Positions 16,701 to 24,782 of a stretch of DNA of 64,000 nucleotides are shown here, in pieces. The notes beneath the pieces are model-generated. The model was not told the origin of the DNA, did not search any database, and was given only the letters and a program-made list of their open reading frames with translations. A program made the position numbers and the translations under genes. This stretch comes from JAVBRU01 sp031547595 (GTDB lineage: Bacteria; Bacillota; Clostridia; Christensenellales; Aristaeellaceae): NCBI GenBank assembly GCA_031547595.1, contig JAVBRU010000012.1, positions 1-64,000 on the forward strand, written 5' to 3'. Each line of letters begins with the position of its first letter. Positions within the stretch are counted from its first letter, which is position 1.

Positions 16701-17507
16701 TCAATCCTCTGTTTTCACTAAATGCCGCAGCCCTTCAATGGTGCGGGCTTCGAGTACATCCATATCCAGCCCCAGGTATTCTTTGATGTTGGCGATACTG
16801 TCCTGCACATGCTCATCCGCGCGCCGCGCCAGCTGCATCACGTCCTCAGCCTGCTCGCTTTGCACAGGGATGGCAGCCAGGCGGATGTGCCGGGGGGTGA
16901 GGACGGCCACGGCGTAGAAAATGCCGTCCACATAGCGGCCAAAGAAATTATTGCGAAGCGCACTGGCCAACCGCTCCTGCGCATGGTTGCGGTGCTCGGT
17001 CATATAAACTTCGCCTTGCGGCATGTCGATTTCGTACAATATGCAAGGCTCGTCTGCGGAAACGCGGGCGCGGAACAGGTGCAGCTGCCGCTCCAGATAC
17101 TCAAAATCAGTGATCTCACCGGCCAACAGCTGGTGGGTCAGCTCGTCCCGCATCAGGGTCATCATGGCTTCCTCGGCATACGGCTCGTCTGCGTAATCGC
17201 CGTGCAGACGGTCGAGCAATCTACCGAGCTCCTTAAGCGCGGTGACCTGCCGCTGTACTTCGCGGCTCACATCAAACACAGGCAGGCTGGGGCGGCCATA
17301 GCTCAAAAAGCGGGTCAGCACGGCACCCTGGGTATTGCTGAAATAATACCCGATGGCATCGATGGGTTTGGTGTTCAAAAGTTCTATGGCTTCTTCGGGC
17401 GAGGCGGCGACGAACGGACGGTGGAAGTTGAGCGCGTGCCAATCGATTTCGTCACGAAAGAACGCCTGTACGGCGGGCTGATCTGTTGCTAGAAGCAGCT
17501 TATACAT
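16701..17507 (-). CDS. Receiver-like regulator without DNA-binding domain
   Basis: A 268-residue protein whose first 110 residues resemble the receiver of YesN/AraC-type clostridial regulators (MYKLLLATDQPAVQAFF ... FVAASPEEAIELLNTKPIDAIGYY), but the phospho-acceptor position reads IDAIGYYFSN and the usual lysine motif is absent. The middle and C-terminal parts (RARVSADEPCILYEIDMPQGEVYMTEH) resemble the linker region of the same regulators, and no HTH follows. It may be a phosphorylation-independent sensor or adaptor. It heads the SPFH operon behind a good promoter, with GGAGG 6 bases before the ATG. Confidence 0.6.
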   Translation of the reverse strand: MYKLLLATDQPAVQAFFRDEIDWHALNFHRPFVAASPEEAIELLNTKPIDAIGYYFSNTQGAVLTRFLSYGRPSLPVFDVSREVQRQVTALKELGRLLDRLHGDYADEPYAEEAMMTLMRDELTHQLLAGEITDFEYLERQLHLFRARVSADEPCILYEIDMPQGEVYMTEHRNHAQERLASALRNNFFGRYVDGIFYAVAVLTPRHIRLAAIPVQSEQAEDVMQLARRADEHVQDSIANIKEYLGLDMDVLEARTIEGLRHLVKTED

Positions 17508-17542
17508 CAGATACCTCCCGTGTTTTCCATATTGCCTATAAT

Positions 17543-17571
17543 ATTATACATGCAATTGTGCACATTGACAA
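17543..17571 (-). promoter_or_regulatory. Promoter of the receiver-like/SPFH operon
   Basis: On the minus strand, -35 TTGTCA (17571-17566), a 17-bp spacer and a perfect -10 TATAAT (17548-17543), 36 bp upstream of the start codon. Confidence 0.8.
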
Positions 17572-17598
17572 GGCAAAATCGCATACTTTGCCAAATTA

Positions 17599-20500
17599 TT
17601 ACGATGGCAATGTAATGCCAGCTTCCTTGGCGCAGTCCACCAATGCATCCAATGCCTGAATAATCTGCTCCGGATGATGCTCGGATATCACACAGAAGCG
17701 TAGTCGGGCCTTGTTTTTGGGCACGGCGGGGTATACAGCCGGGGGAACAAACACACCGTGTGCGCGCAACAGGTTGCTCAGCAGGAAAGCATCTTCGTCC
17801 TTGCCCACCAAAATGGGCACAACAGCGGTGTGTGCTGCCAGGCAGGTGTTGAAGCCGCGCTTGTGCGCTTCTTCGATAAACACATTCACGTTGCGCTCCA
17901 TGCGCTCCATGATGGAGGGGTCATTTCGCAAAAGGCGAATGGCGCACAGCGTGGCGGCGGCAAGCGGCGGGGAAATGCCCACGGAAAACACAAAGCCGGG
18001 CAGGTTGTAGCGCATATAGTCGATAATGGCGCGCGGCCCCGCCAGATAACCGCCGCAGGTGCCCAGGCCCTTGGATAGTGTGCCCATTTTGATGTCGATA
18101 TCCTGCGGATCAAGGCCAAAGTATTCGTCTACGCCGCCGCCGGTTTTGCCAATCACACACGCGCTGTGTGCCTCATCCACCATCAGGAAGCAGCCGTATT
18201 TTTTTTTCAGCTTCACAAACTCCGGCACCGGTGCGATATCGCCGTCCATGCTATAGGCACCCTCAATCACAATCAGCACCTTGGCAAACTTGTGGCGCTG
18301 GGTGCGCAGGATGCTCTCTAGCGCATGGTAATCGTTGTGGGGGAAGGGCTTGGCAGTGGCGGCGCTCAGGCGGCAGCCCTGCTCGATGGAGTTATGGGAG
18401 ATCGCGTCATAGACAATCAAATCGTCCTTGCCGCAGAAATTGCCCACAAAGGTGACGTTGGTGGAGTGGCCGCCCACCAGCACCAGGGCGGTTTCGGTGT
18501 GCTTCCATTCTGCGATTTCGGCCTCCAGCTCCTGATGCAACAGCTTTTCCCCGGCCAGCAGGCGGCTGCCGCTGGCGCTGGTGCCGTATTTGTCGATGGC
18601 GGCCTTGGCGGCGTCCATGGTTTCCTTGCGGCCAGACATACCGGCGTAGTTGTAACTGCCAAAGTTCAGCACAATCTGGCCGGCCATGTTGCTGGTATCG
18701 GTGAGGGGAGACTCATGGCAGACAAAATACGGGTTTTCAGCGCCGCTGCTCAGCAGCGCGGCCTGACGCGCGGCAAAGTTCTGGAACTCCGGCGTTTCGG
18801 TGAAATCTGTGATGGGGGTGACGGCTTCGCTGCGTTCGGTGACGTTTTCGTATGCCACGTTGCCGCGGATGCGCGCATATAAGAGGGAAGAAAGATCGTT
18901 GATGGTGGTGCAGTGGCCGTACTCTTCGGTGGGGATCAGCACGTTGAACAGCTCTTCCACCTGCAAGGACATGCCCAGCACCTGCAGGCTGTCGCCGCCC
19001 AGCTCATCAATGAAGTGCGCGTCATCCCGCAGCTGACTCTCGGGAATATCCAGCGTTTCGGCATATACGCGGCGCACCTTTTGCTTAATCTCCTCCATCT
19101 GGAGGTTGGAGGGAGTCTGCTCCGGCTGCGCAATGGGCTCGGCCTTGGCTTCCGAGGTATCTTTGCGGTTGAAATCCACCTCGCGGTACGCCAGCTTTTC
19201 GCTTTCCAAGTCCTTTTTTAGCGCCAGACGCTTCACCTTGATGCCGTTGGCGGTCTGGAAGCGGTCGGGTGTCACCAGCACGCGGGTGATGCGCTTCAGG
19301 GTGGGCAGCTTTCCATTTAGGGTACGCACCTGCTTCATCAGTTCGTTGATGTAGGCATCGTCCTTGTAATGGTCGCCAATGCTGAGCACCAGCGTAATGT
19401 CCTCATATTCCACACCGTGCTTTTTGCGGGGCAGGAAATGGGTCTGCTTCTTATCGCTGTGACGAACCCCCAGCACGCAGAATTGATCCACGCCCTCCAG
19501 TGCGCCAAACACGTCCTCGATTTCATCGGGGTACACGTTTTCGCCGGATTCGTTGATAATCACATCCTTGGCGCGGCCTTCCACATACATGCGGTTGCCC
19601 TTTTCCAGGCGCACGATATCGCCGGTCTGGTACCAGCCGTTTTCGTCCAGTGCGGGCGGCAACAGTTTGCCATCCACCAGCCGTCCGGTGTGCAGGGAAG
19701 AGCCGCGGATGAACATTTCGCCGCGGTTGCTGCGCTTGCCGTCAGACTGCACGCGGTATTCCGCGCTGATAAAGGGACGGCCGACAGAGCCGGAGGTGCG
19801 GGTCACGACATTCAGGCCGCTTTCTACCGAGGTGACGGCGGTTTCTGTCATGCCAAAGCCGGATACCGTGTAGTATCCAAGCGCGCTCAGCGTGCGCATA
19901 TGCTCCGCCGGGGTGTGGCTGCCGCCCAGAATGATGCAGCGGATATCGGTGCCAAGGATTTGCGATACCACCGATTTGAACAGCACATTGCGTGCAAAAT
20001 CAATGCCAAAGCGCGGGAAAACAGACTGAAGTCCTAAACTGAAACCGCGCATGGTTTTGAACATCGTGCGCTTGAAAGCGGGCTCTTTGGATACTTTTTT
20101 GCTGAGTGCTACCGACAGGTTATTGGCCAGCAGCGGCACGGCCAGCAGGTGCGTGATGCGGAAACGCTGGGCTGTTTCCTGGATGCACTTGGGGCTGCGA
20201 TCCTTGAGGAACACCGTTTCGCCGCCGAGGAAGGGAATCCACAGCACGCACACCATAAAGCCAAACACATGGTGGAAGGGGAGGAATGCCAGGCTGCTCA
20301 TGCGTGAGGCGGCGGTGTTGTTGATGATGCGCGGGTTGGCATCGTGCAGTAGTTCGCCGTTTAATACCTGCTCGCAAAGCGCATCACAATCGTACACAAA
20401 GATGCGACTGGTGTCGGTGGTGCCGCTGGTGCACAGCGCTACTTTTGTTCCAAACTTCGGTTTGGAATGATCGGATGGCGCGGCGATGTTTAGCTCTTTG

Positions 20501-20922
20501 GGGGTGATTTGGGTGATGCCGGCATCCAATGTGCGCGGCGCGCGGGTGACAAGCGCCGTGGCCCCGGCTTGTTTCAGCATATACCCCGTCATTTCGTCAG
20601 ACAGGCTGAAATCCAGCAAAAGCGCGTTGTATCCGGCAGCGATGACACCCCAGAAAATGCTCACCCATTCGGGCGAAGTATCCAGCTGAATGCCCACAAA
20701 GCCCGTGGCAGACGGTGTGCCCAGCCCTTTGCGCAGGGCGGCCGCATAGCGCAGCACATTTTGCTTGTATTGGTCGAAGGTAATGCTCTTCTCCTCGTTG
20801 TCTTCTATATAGCGCGCCGCAATGGCATCGCCTGCGCCATAGGTCAGCTCAAACAGCGTTTCCAGTGTCTTTTTCTGGCGAAGGGCAGTGCTGCGTTCTT
20901 TGATGGGGTTGACAGTGGTCAT
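17599..20922 (-). CDS. Acyl-AMP ligase / ACP / alpha-oxoamine synthase fusion
   Basis: A 1107-residue single chain with three modules. Residues 1 to about 600 are an adenylate-forming ligase: P-loop TSGTTDTSR near 165, GFGMTETAV, YQTGDIVRLEKGNRMYVEGRAKD and the ENVYPDEIEDV hinge. Residues about 605-685 are an acyl carrier protein with phosphopantetheine Ser645 in ELGGDSLQ. Residues about 735-1107 are a PLP-dependent alpha-oxoamine synthase of the serine palmitoyltransferase/KBL/BioF class: YGTSASGSRLLAGE, DAISHNSIEQG, VDEAHSACVIG and Lys951 in GTLSKGLGTCGGY. A coherent route is fatty acid activation, loading on ACP, then decarboxylative condensation with an amino acid to a 3-keto-sphingoid or related aminoketone. 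The amino acid and chain length are unknown. It follows a ketoreductase gene with a 4-bp overlap. Confidence 0.9.
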   Translation of the reverse strand: MTTVNPIKERSTALRQKKTLETLFELTYGAGDAIAARYIEDNEEKSITFDQYKQNVLRYAAALRKGLGTPSATGFVGIQLDTSPEWVSIFWGVIAAGYNALLLDFSLSDEMTGYMLKQAGATALVTRAPRTLDAGITQITPKELNIAAPSDHSKPKFGTKVALCTSGTTDTSRIFVYDCDALCEQVLNGELLHDANPRIINNTAASRMSSLAFLPFHHVFGFMVCVLWIPFLGGETVFLKDRSPKCIQETAQRFRITHLLAVPLLANNLSVALSKKVSKEPAFKRTMFKTMRGFSLGLQSVFPRFGIDFARNVLFKSVVSQILGTDIRCIILGGSHTPAEHMRTLSALGYYTVSGFGMTETAVTSVESGLNVVTRTSGSVGRPFISAEYRVQSDGKRSNRGEMFIRGSSLHTGRLVDGKLLPPALDENGWYQTGDIVRLEKGNRMYVEGRAKDVIINESGENVYPDEIEDVFGALEGVDQFCVLGVRHSDKKQTHFLPRKKHGVEYEDITLVLSIGDHYKDDAYINELMKQVRTLNGKLPTLKRITRVLVTPDRFQTANGIKVKRLALKKDLESEKLAYREVDFNRKDTSEAKAEPIAQPEQTPSNLQMEEIKQKVRRVYAETLDIPESQLRDDAHFIDELGGDSLQVLGMSLQVEELFNVLIPTEEYGHCTTINDLSSLLYARIRGNVAYENVTERSEAVTPITDFTETPEFQNFAARQAALLSSGAENPYFVCHESPLTDTSNMAGQIVLNFGSYNYAGMSGRKETMDAAKAAIDKYGTSASGSRLLAGEKLLHQELEAEIAEWKHTETALVLVGGHSTNVTFVGNFCGKDDLIVYDAISHNSIEQGCRLSAATAKPFPHNDYHALESILRTQRHKFAKVLIVIEGAYSMDGDIAPVPEFVKLKKKYGCFLMVDEAHSACVIGKTGGGVDEYFGLDPQDIDIKMGTLSKGLGTCGGYLAGPRAIIDYMRYNLPGFVFSVGISPPLAAATLCAIRLLRNDPSIMERMERNVNVFIEEAHKRGFNTCLAAHTAVVPILVGKDEDAFLLSNLLRAHGVFVPPAVYPAVPKNKARLRFCVISEHHPEQIIQALDALVDCAKEAGITLPS

Positions 20923-21755
20923 AGGGGAGCCTCCTTTTTGCCGGAACGAATGTAATAAGAAAGAATGATGCCTTCGAACAGGCGTCCGGGAAGAATCTTG
21001 TGCAGGATGGCCGCCAGATGCTGGCTGGGCAGGGCTACGCGCAGGCGCAGCGGAAGCCGTTTTCGTTTGAGTACGCGCACGATTTTTTTGCCCAGCCGCG
21101 CCGGGTCGCTGCCCGTTTCTTCGTCATGGGCAATGACGGCGGTCGCCTCTGAAAACATACTACGGTATGGAGAATCGGCCTTCTCGGAAGCCAAAGCAAA
21201 CTTGCGGTATGTTTTCGAGCCGCTTTGGTGGTCGCCGGGCTCCACCAGCATCACCTCAATGCCAAAGGGCTTCACTTCCATAGACAGGCTTTCGCTGTAG
21301 CCCTCCAGCGCGTGCTTGGCGGCGGTATAGGCCCCTTGAAAGGGGATGCCCATCAGGCCGTTGATGGAGGAGAAGTTGACAATGCGCCCGCTTTTTCGCG
21401 CACGCATCAGGGGCAATGTGCGGCTGATCATCGCCGCTTGCCCCAGGAACACGGTATCCATCACTTGCCGCAGTTCTTGAACCGTATATTCTTCACAAGC
21501 GCCCAGCGTCAATACGCCGGCGCAGTTGATCAATACATCAGGAGGCCCATACATTCGGAGTGCCTTTTCGCAAAATGCATCCATGCTGGCCTCGTCTGTT
21601 ACATCCAGTGCCAGGCGGAACCCGGCGGTGCTTTCTCCCTCATTGCCGGCAAAAGAACGTGCGCCGCCCAGCACGGTATATCCCGCGCTATGCAGTGCCT
21701 GCGCCGTGTGCAGCCCCAGGCCGCTGGACGCGCCGGTAATCCAGGCAATTGCCAT
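20919..21755 (-). CDS. Short-chain dehydrogenase/reductase
   Basis: A 278-residue classical SDR with cofactor motif TGASSGLG at the N-terminus, NCAGV, the catalytic serine segment NFSSINGL and YTAAK. The C-terminal extension (LPLRLRVALPSQHLAAILHKILPGRLFEGIILSYYIRSG) is hydrophobic and basic and may touch the membrane, as in 3-ketodihydrosphingosine reductases. Given the overlap with the oxoamine synthase fusion, reduction of its 3-keto product is the most likely job. The start is ATG 21755, seven bases behind GAGGGGG; the frame is open to 21821, but without a better start. Confidence 0.88.
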   Translation of the reverse strand: MAIAWITGASSGLGLHTAQALHSAGYTVLGGARSFAGNEGESTAGFRLALDVTDEASMDAFCEKALRMYGPPDVLINCAGVLTLGACEEYTVQELRQVMDTVFLGQAAMISRTLPLMRARKSGRIVNFSSINGLMGIPFQGAYTAAKHALEGYSESLSMEVKPFGIEVMLVEPGDHQSGSKTYRKFALASEKADSPYRSMFSEATAVIAHDEETGSDPARLGKKIVRVLKRKRLPLRLRVALPSQHLAAILHKILPGRLFEGIILSYYIRSGKKEAPL

Positions 21756-21841
21756 GCGTAACCCCCTCTCGCAAAGCAGAATCCCTCGTTGAATGGCTTT
21801 TTCGTTCGATTTATACGCCAAAACAGCGCATAAACATATGC

Positions 21842-21870
21842 ATTATACGCTAAGTTGTGGTATAATGCAA
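21842..21870 (-). promoter_or_regulatory. Promoter of the SDR/oxoamine synthase operon
   Basis: On the minus strand, -35 TTGCAT (21870-21865), 17-bp spacer, perfect -10 TATAAT (21847-21842). Its -35 shares bases with the -10 of the divergent promoter for the methyltransferase gene. Confidence 0.72.
21858..21866 (+). promoter_or_regulatory. Extended -10 promoter of the rlmI-like gene
   Basis: TGG followed by TATAAT (21861-21866), 31 bp before the ATG. No good -35 is visible, which is common for extended -10 promoters. It overlaps the -35 of the opposing promoter at 21842-21870. Confidence 0.65.
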
Positions 21871-21896
21871 ATATTCTGTTCACAAAGGGGATTTTT

Positions 21897-23066
21897 ATGG
21901 CAGCGGCTATTTTGTTACCGGGCAAGGAAAACCGTGTTTGGAGCGGTCATCCGTGGATTTTTCGCAGCGATATCGCGCGTATGAAGGGGGTTTACCAGCC
22001 GGGAGATGTGGTGGATGTGACGGCATCCAATGGGCGTTTCCTGGCACGGGCGGTGTACAATCCGGCTTCCCAGATCGCACTTCGTATATTGACCTATTTT
22101 GACGAGCCTGTGGATGCGGCGTTTATCCACCAGCGGGTGAAGCGCGCGGTGGATTACCGCCGCAAGTTTGCCGATATGAACTCCTGCCGCTTGATTTTTG
22201 CCGAGAGCGACGGCCTGCCTGCCGTGATTGTGGATAGCTTTGGCGGCGTGCTGTCGCTGCAGTGCCTGTCGCTTGGCATGGAGCGCTTTGTGCCGGACAT
22301 CTGCGATGCGCTGGAAGCAGAGCTGCATCCGCTGGGCATCTATGAGCGCAATGACGTGCCGGTGCGCGAAGTGGAGGGCATGCGGCAGGTGACGGGTGTG
22401 CTGCGCGGCACGGTGCCGGACCGCGTGGAGATACAGGAAAACCGCGTACGCTTTTATGTGGACGTCAAACACGGCCAGAAGACGGGATTTTTCCTGGATC
22501 AGAAGGAAAACCGCGCCGCCATTGCGCCCTTTGTGAAGGGCGGCCGGGTGCTGGACTGCTTCACACACACGGGCAGCTTTGCGCTGCACGCGGCGCACTA
22601 TGGCGCGGCGGAGGTGGTTGGCGTTGATATTTCGGAGTTTGCCTGCGAATGCGCACGGGAGAACGCCGTTCTCAATGGTTTTGAAAACGTTTCTTTCGTG
22701 GCGGAGAACGCTTTTGATTACCTGCGCAATGGAGTATATAATAATGATCAGTTTGATGTGGTCATCCTCGACCCGCCCGCCTTCACCAAAACGCGCACAG
22801 CCCTGCCCGCCGCCATCCGCGGCTATAAGGAAATCAATTTGTCAGCGATGAAGCTGGTCAAAAACGGCGGGTACCTGGTGACCTGCTCCTGCTCTCAGCA
22901 CATGCTGTCCGATGCCTTCCGCCAGGTGATTGCTGATGCGGCCATGGACGCGCACGTGATGCTGATGCAAGTAGAATACCGCACCCAGGGGCGCGATCAT
23001 CCCATATTGGTATCTTCGCCTGAAACCCAGTACCTCAAGTGCGGCATATTCCGCGTCGAAAAGTAA
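21897..23066 (+). CDS. RlmI-type SAM-dependent RNA methyltransferase
   Basis: A 389-residue protein with an N-terminal PUA domain (LLPGKENRVWSGHPWIFRSDIAR) and a class I methyltransferase domain: SAM-binding GRVLDCFTHTGSFALHAA, VVGVDIS, catalytic-type VVILDPPAFTKTRTA and LVTCSCSQHM. These match RlmI/RlmK-like enzymes that make 5-methylcytosine in 23S rRNA. The start is ATG 21897, behind AAAGGGG; the frame extends to 21855 but that stretch holds the promoter. It is monocistronic, divergent from the lipid-type operon. Confidence 0.9.
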   Translation: MAAAILLPGKENRVWSGHPWIFRSDIARMKGVYQPGDVVDVTASNGRFLARAVYNPASQIALRILTYFDEPVDAAFIHQRVKRAVDYRRKFADMNSCRLIFAESDGLPAVIVDSFGGVLSLQCLSLGMERFVPDICDALEAELHPLGIYERNDVPVREVEGMRQVTGVLRGTVPDRVEIQENRVRFYVDVKHGQKTGFFLDQKENRAAIAPFVKGGRVLDCFTHTGSFALHAAHYGAAEVVGVDISEFACECARENAVLNGFENVSFVAENAFDYLRNGVYNNDQFDVVILDPPAFTKTRTALPAAIRGYKEINLSAMKLVKNGGYLVTCSCSQHMLSDAFRQVIADAAMDAHVMLMQVEYRTQGRDHPILVSSPETQYLKCGIFRVEK

Positions 23067-23131
23067 TTATGCACATAAAATGCATAAAAAGCTTGAGAAA
23101 ATGCATGAAACATAAATAAATCAAAAATTTC

Positions 23132-23145
23132 TGAATAAAAATTCA
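23132..23145. promoter_or_regulatory. ARG box (ArgR/AhrC operator)
   Basis: TGAATAAAAATTCA is a perfect palindromic match to the ARG-box consensus (TGAATNNNNATTCA) bound by the arginine repressor. It ends 9 bp before the -35 of the amino-acid ABC transporter promoter. AT-rich half-site-like TGCAT motifs occur further upstream (23067-23110), but none is a full box. Confidence 0.72.
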
Positions 23146-23154
23146 AAAAAGGTG

Positions 23155-23183
23155 TTGACAAGGGAATCGACGCGTGCTATACT
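23155..23183 (+). promoter_or_regulatory. Promoter of the amino-acid ABC transporter
   Basis: Perfect -35 TTGACA (23155-23160), 17-bp spacer ending TGC, and -10 TATACT (23178-23183), 42 bp before the start codon. Confidence 0.88.
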
Positions 23184-23225
23184 CACGTCATTCCCAAGAA
23201 ACATTCGATTTGGAGGATTTAGAAA

Positions 23226-23978
23226 ATGAAGAAGCTGCTTGCTACCGTATTGGCCCTGTGCCTGATGCTCACCTCTGTCGCCGCGTTTGCCGATACTCTG
23301 TATATGGGCACCAACGCCGCGTTCCCCCCTTATGAGTTCTATGACGGCGATGCCATTGTGGGCATTGACGCCGAAATCGCCGCCGCTGTTTGCGCCAAGC
23401 TGGGCTATGATCTGGAGATCGTGGACATGGACTTCAATGCACTGATCGTGGCCGTGCAGACCGGCAAGATCGACTTCGCCATGGCCGGCATGACGGTCAC
23501 GGACGAGCGCTTGCTCAGCGTTAATTTCTCCACCAGCTATGCCACCGGTATCCAAGCCATCGTGGTTAAAGAAGATTCTCCCATTACCTGCGTTGACGAT
23601 CTGTTCGCCGAAGGTGCCAACACCATCGTGGGTGTGCAGCAGGCCACCACCGGTGATCTGTACGCCACCTGGGACATTGAAGACGAAGGCCTGGGCAAGG
23701 TGATGGCCTACAACGTCGGCGCGGACGCCATTGGCGCTCTGCTGGTTGGCAAGGTGGACTGCGTGATCATCGACATCGAGCCCGCTAAGGCGTTTGTAGC
23801 TGCCAACCCCGGCCTGAAGATTCTGGAAACGGAATACGCCATCGAAGACTATGCCATGGCCATTGCCAAGGAAAATACCGAGTTACTGGATAAAGTGAAC
23901 GCCGCGCTGGAAGAACTGATCGCCGATGGCACCGTTGCCGCCATCATCGAAAAGTACATTCCCTCCGATGCGGAATAA
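23226..23978 (+). CDS. Amino-acid ABC transporter substrate-binding protein
   Basis: A 250-residue family-3 solute-binding protein with signal peptide 1-22 (MKKLLATVLALCLMLTSVAAFA). The family pattern NAAFPPYEFYDGD ... GIDAEIAAAVCAKLGYDLEIVDMDFNALIVAVQTGKIDFAMAGMTVTDER is clear. There is no lipobox cysteine, unusual for a single-membrane bacterium where these proteins are normally lipoproteins. The ARG box upstream makes arginine or a related basic amino acid the likely ligand. GGAGG lies 10 bases before the ATG. A weak terminator after the gene should make it more abundant than its permease. Confidence 0.92.
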   Translation: MKKLLATVLALCLMLTSVAAFADTLYMGTNAAFPPYEFYDGDAIVGIDAEIAAAVCAKLGYDLEIVDMDFNALIVAVQTGKIDFAMAGMTVTDERLLSVNFSTSYATGIQAIVVKEDSPITCVDDLFAEGANTIVGVQQATTGDLYATWDIEDEGLGKVMAYNVGADAIGALLVGKVDCVIIDIEPAKAFVAANPGLKILETEYAIEDYAMAIAKENTELLDKVNAALEELIADGTVAAIIEKYIPSDAE

Positions 23979-23999
23979 CAGCCCTGTATGAGCCAGTAA

Positions 24000-24024
24000 G
24001 GGGAGCGAGCAATCGCCCCCTTTC
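24000..24024 (+). terminator. Attenuating stem-loop between binding protein and permease
   Basis: GGGGAGCGA (24000-24008) pairs with TCGCCCCC (24013-24020), with one bulged base, followed by TTT. The short T-run fits partial read-through to the permease and ATPase genes. Confidence 0.6.
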
Positions 24025-24053
24025 ATCTGTTTATTAGACTGGAGGCGCTGTGT

Positions 24054-24782
24054 TTGGCGGAATGGTTTGAAAGCTTGAAAGCGGAGTTTGTGCTGAACTT
24101 CGTCACAAAGGACCGATGGAAGTACCTGCTGGATGGCCTGGGCGTGACGCTGCAAATCACGCTTTTTGCTTGTTTGATCGGTATTGCGATTGGCGTTGTG
24201 GTGGCCATTATCCGTGCCACGCACGACAAAACGGGCGAAACGATGCGCTCCGGCATTGGCAAGGTGCTGCTGAACATCGCCAATAGCCTGTGCCGCGTGT
24301 ATTTGACGGTTATTCGCGGCACGCCTGTAATTATTCAGCTGATGATTATGTATTATGTTATTTTAGCCAGTATGCGAAATGGCGTAGTGGTTGCGATCGT
24401 GGCCTTTGGCATCAACTCCGGCGCGTATGTTGCGGAGATCATCCGCGGCGGCATCATGTCCGTTGACAACGGCCAGTTTGAGGCGGGGCGTTCGCTGGGC
24501 TTCAATTATGTGCAGACCATGCGCTATATCATTATTCCACAGACATTCAAGAGCGTGCTGCCCTCGCTGGCCAACGAGTTTATCGTGCTGCTGAAAGAAA
24601 CCTCCGTTTCGGGCTATGTCGCCTTGCAGGATTTGACAAAGGGCGGCGATAAAATCCGCGGCGTCACCTATTCTCAGTTCATGCCGCTGCTGGCAGTGGC
24701 GCTGATTTACCTGTTACTGGTCATACTTTTCTCATGGCTGGTGGGTAAACTGGAAAGGAGGCTGAGAAACAGTGACCACTGA
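24054..24782 (+). CDS. Amino-acid ABC transporter permease
   Basis: A 242-residue HisM/GlnP-type permease: helix LLDGLGVTLQITLFACLIGIAIGVVVAII, the segment YLTVIRGTPVIIQLMIMYYVI, and the EAA loop (FEAGRSLGFNYVQTMRYIIIPQTFKSVLPSLANEFIVLLKETS) that contacts the ATPase. The start is TTG 24054, seven bases after GGAGGCG. It overlaps the ATPase gene by 11 bp. Confidence 0.93.
   Translation: MAEWFESLKAEFVLNFVTKDRWKYLLDGLGVTLQITLFACLIGIAIGVVVAIIRATHDKTGETMRSGIGKVLLNIANSLCRVYLTVIRGTPVIIQLMIMYYVILASMRNGVVVAIVAFGINSGAYVAEIIRGGIMSVDNGQFEAGRSLGFNYVQTMRYIIIPQTFKSVLPSLANEFIVLLKETSVSGYVALQDLTKGGDKIRGVTYSQFMPLLAVALIYLLLVILFSWLVGKLERRLRNSDH

Noticed and set aside
23067..23110. Further ARG boxes upstream of the perfect one
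   Set aside because: Several TGCAT half-sites are present, but none has a matching second half at the right spacing.
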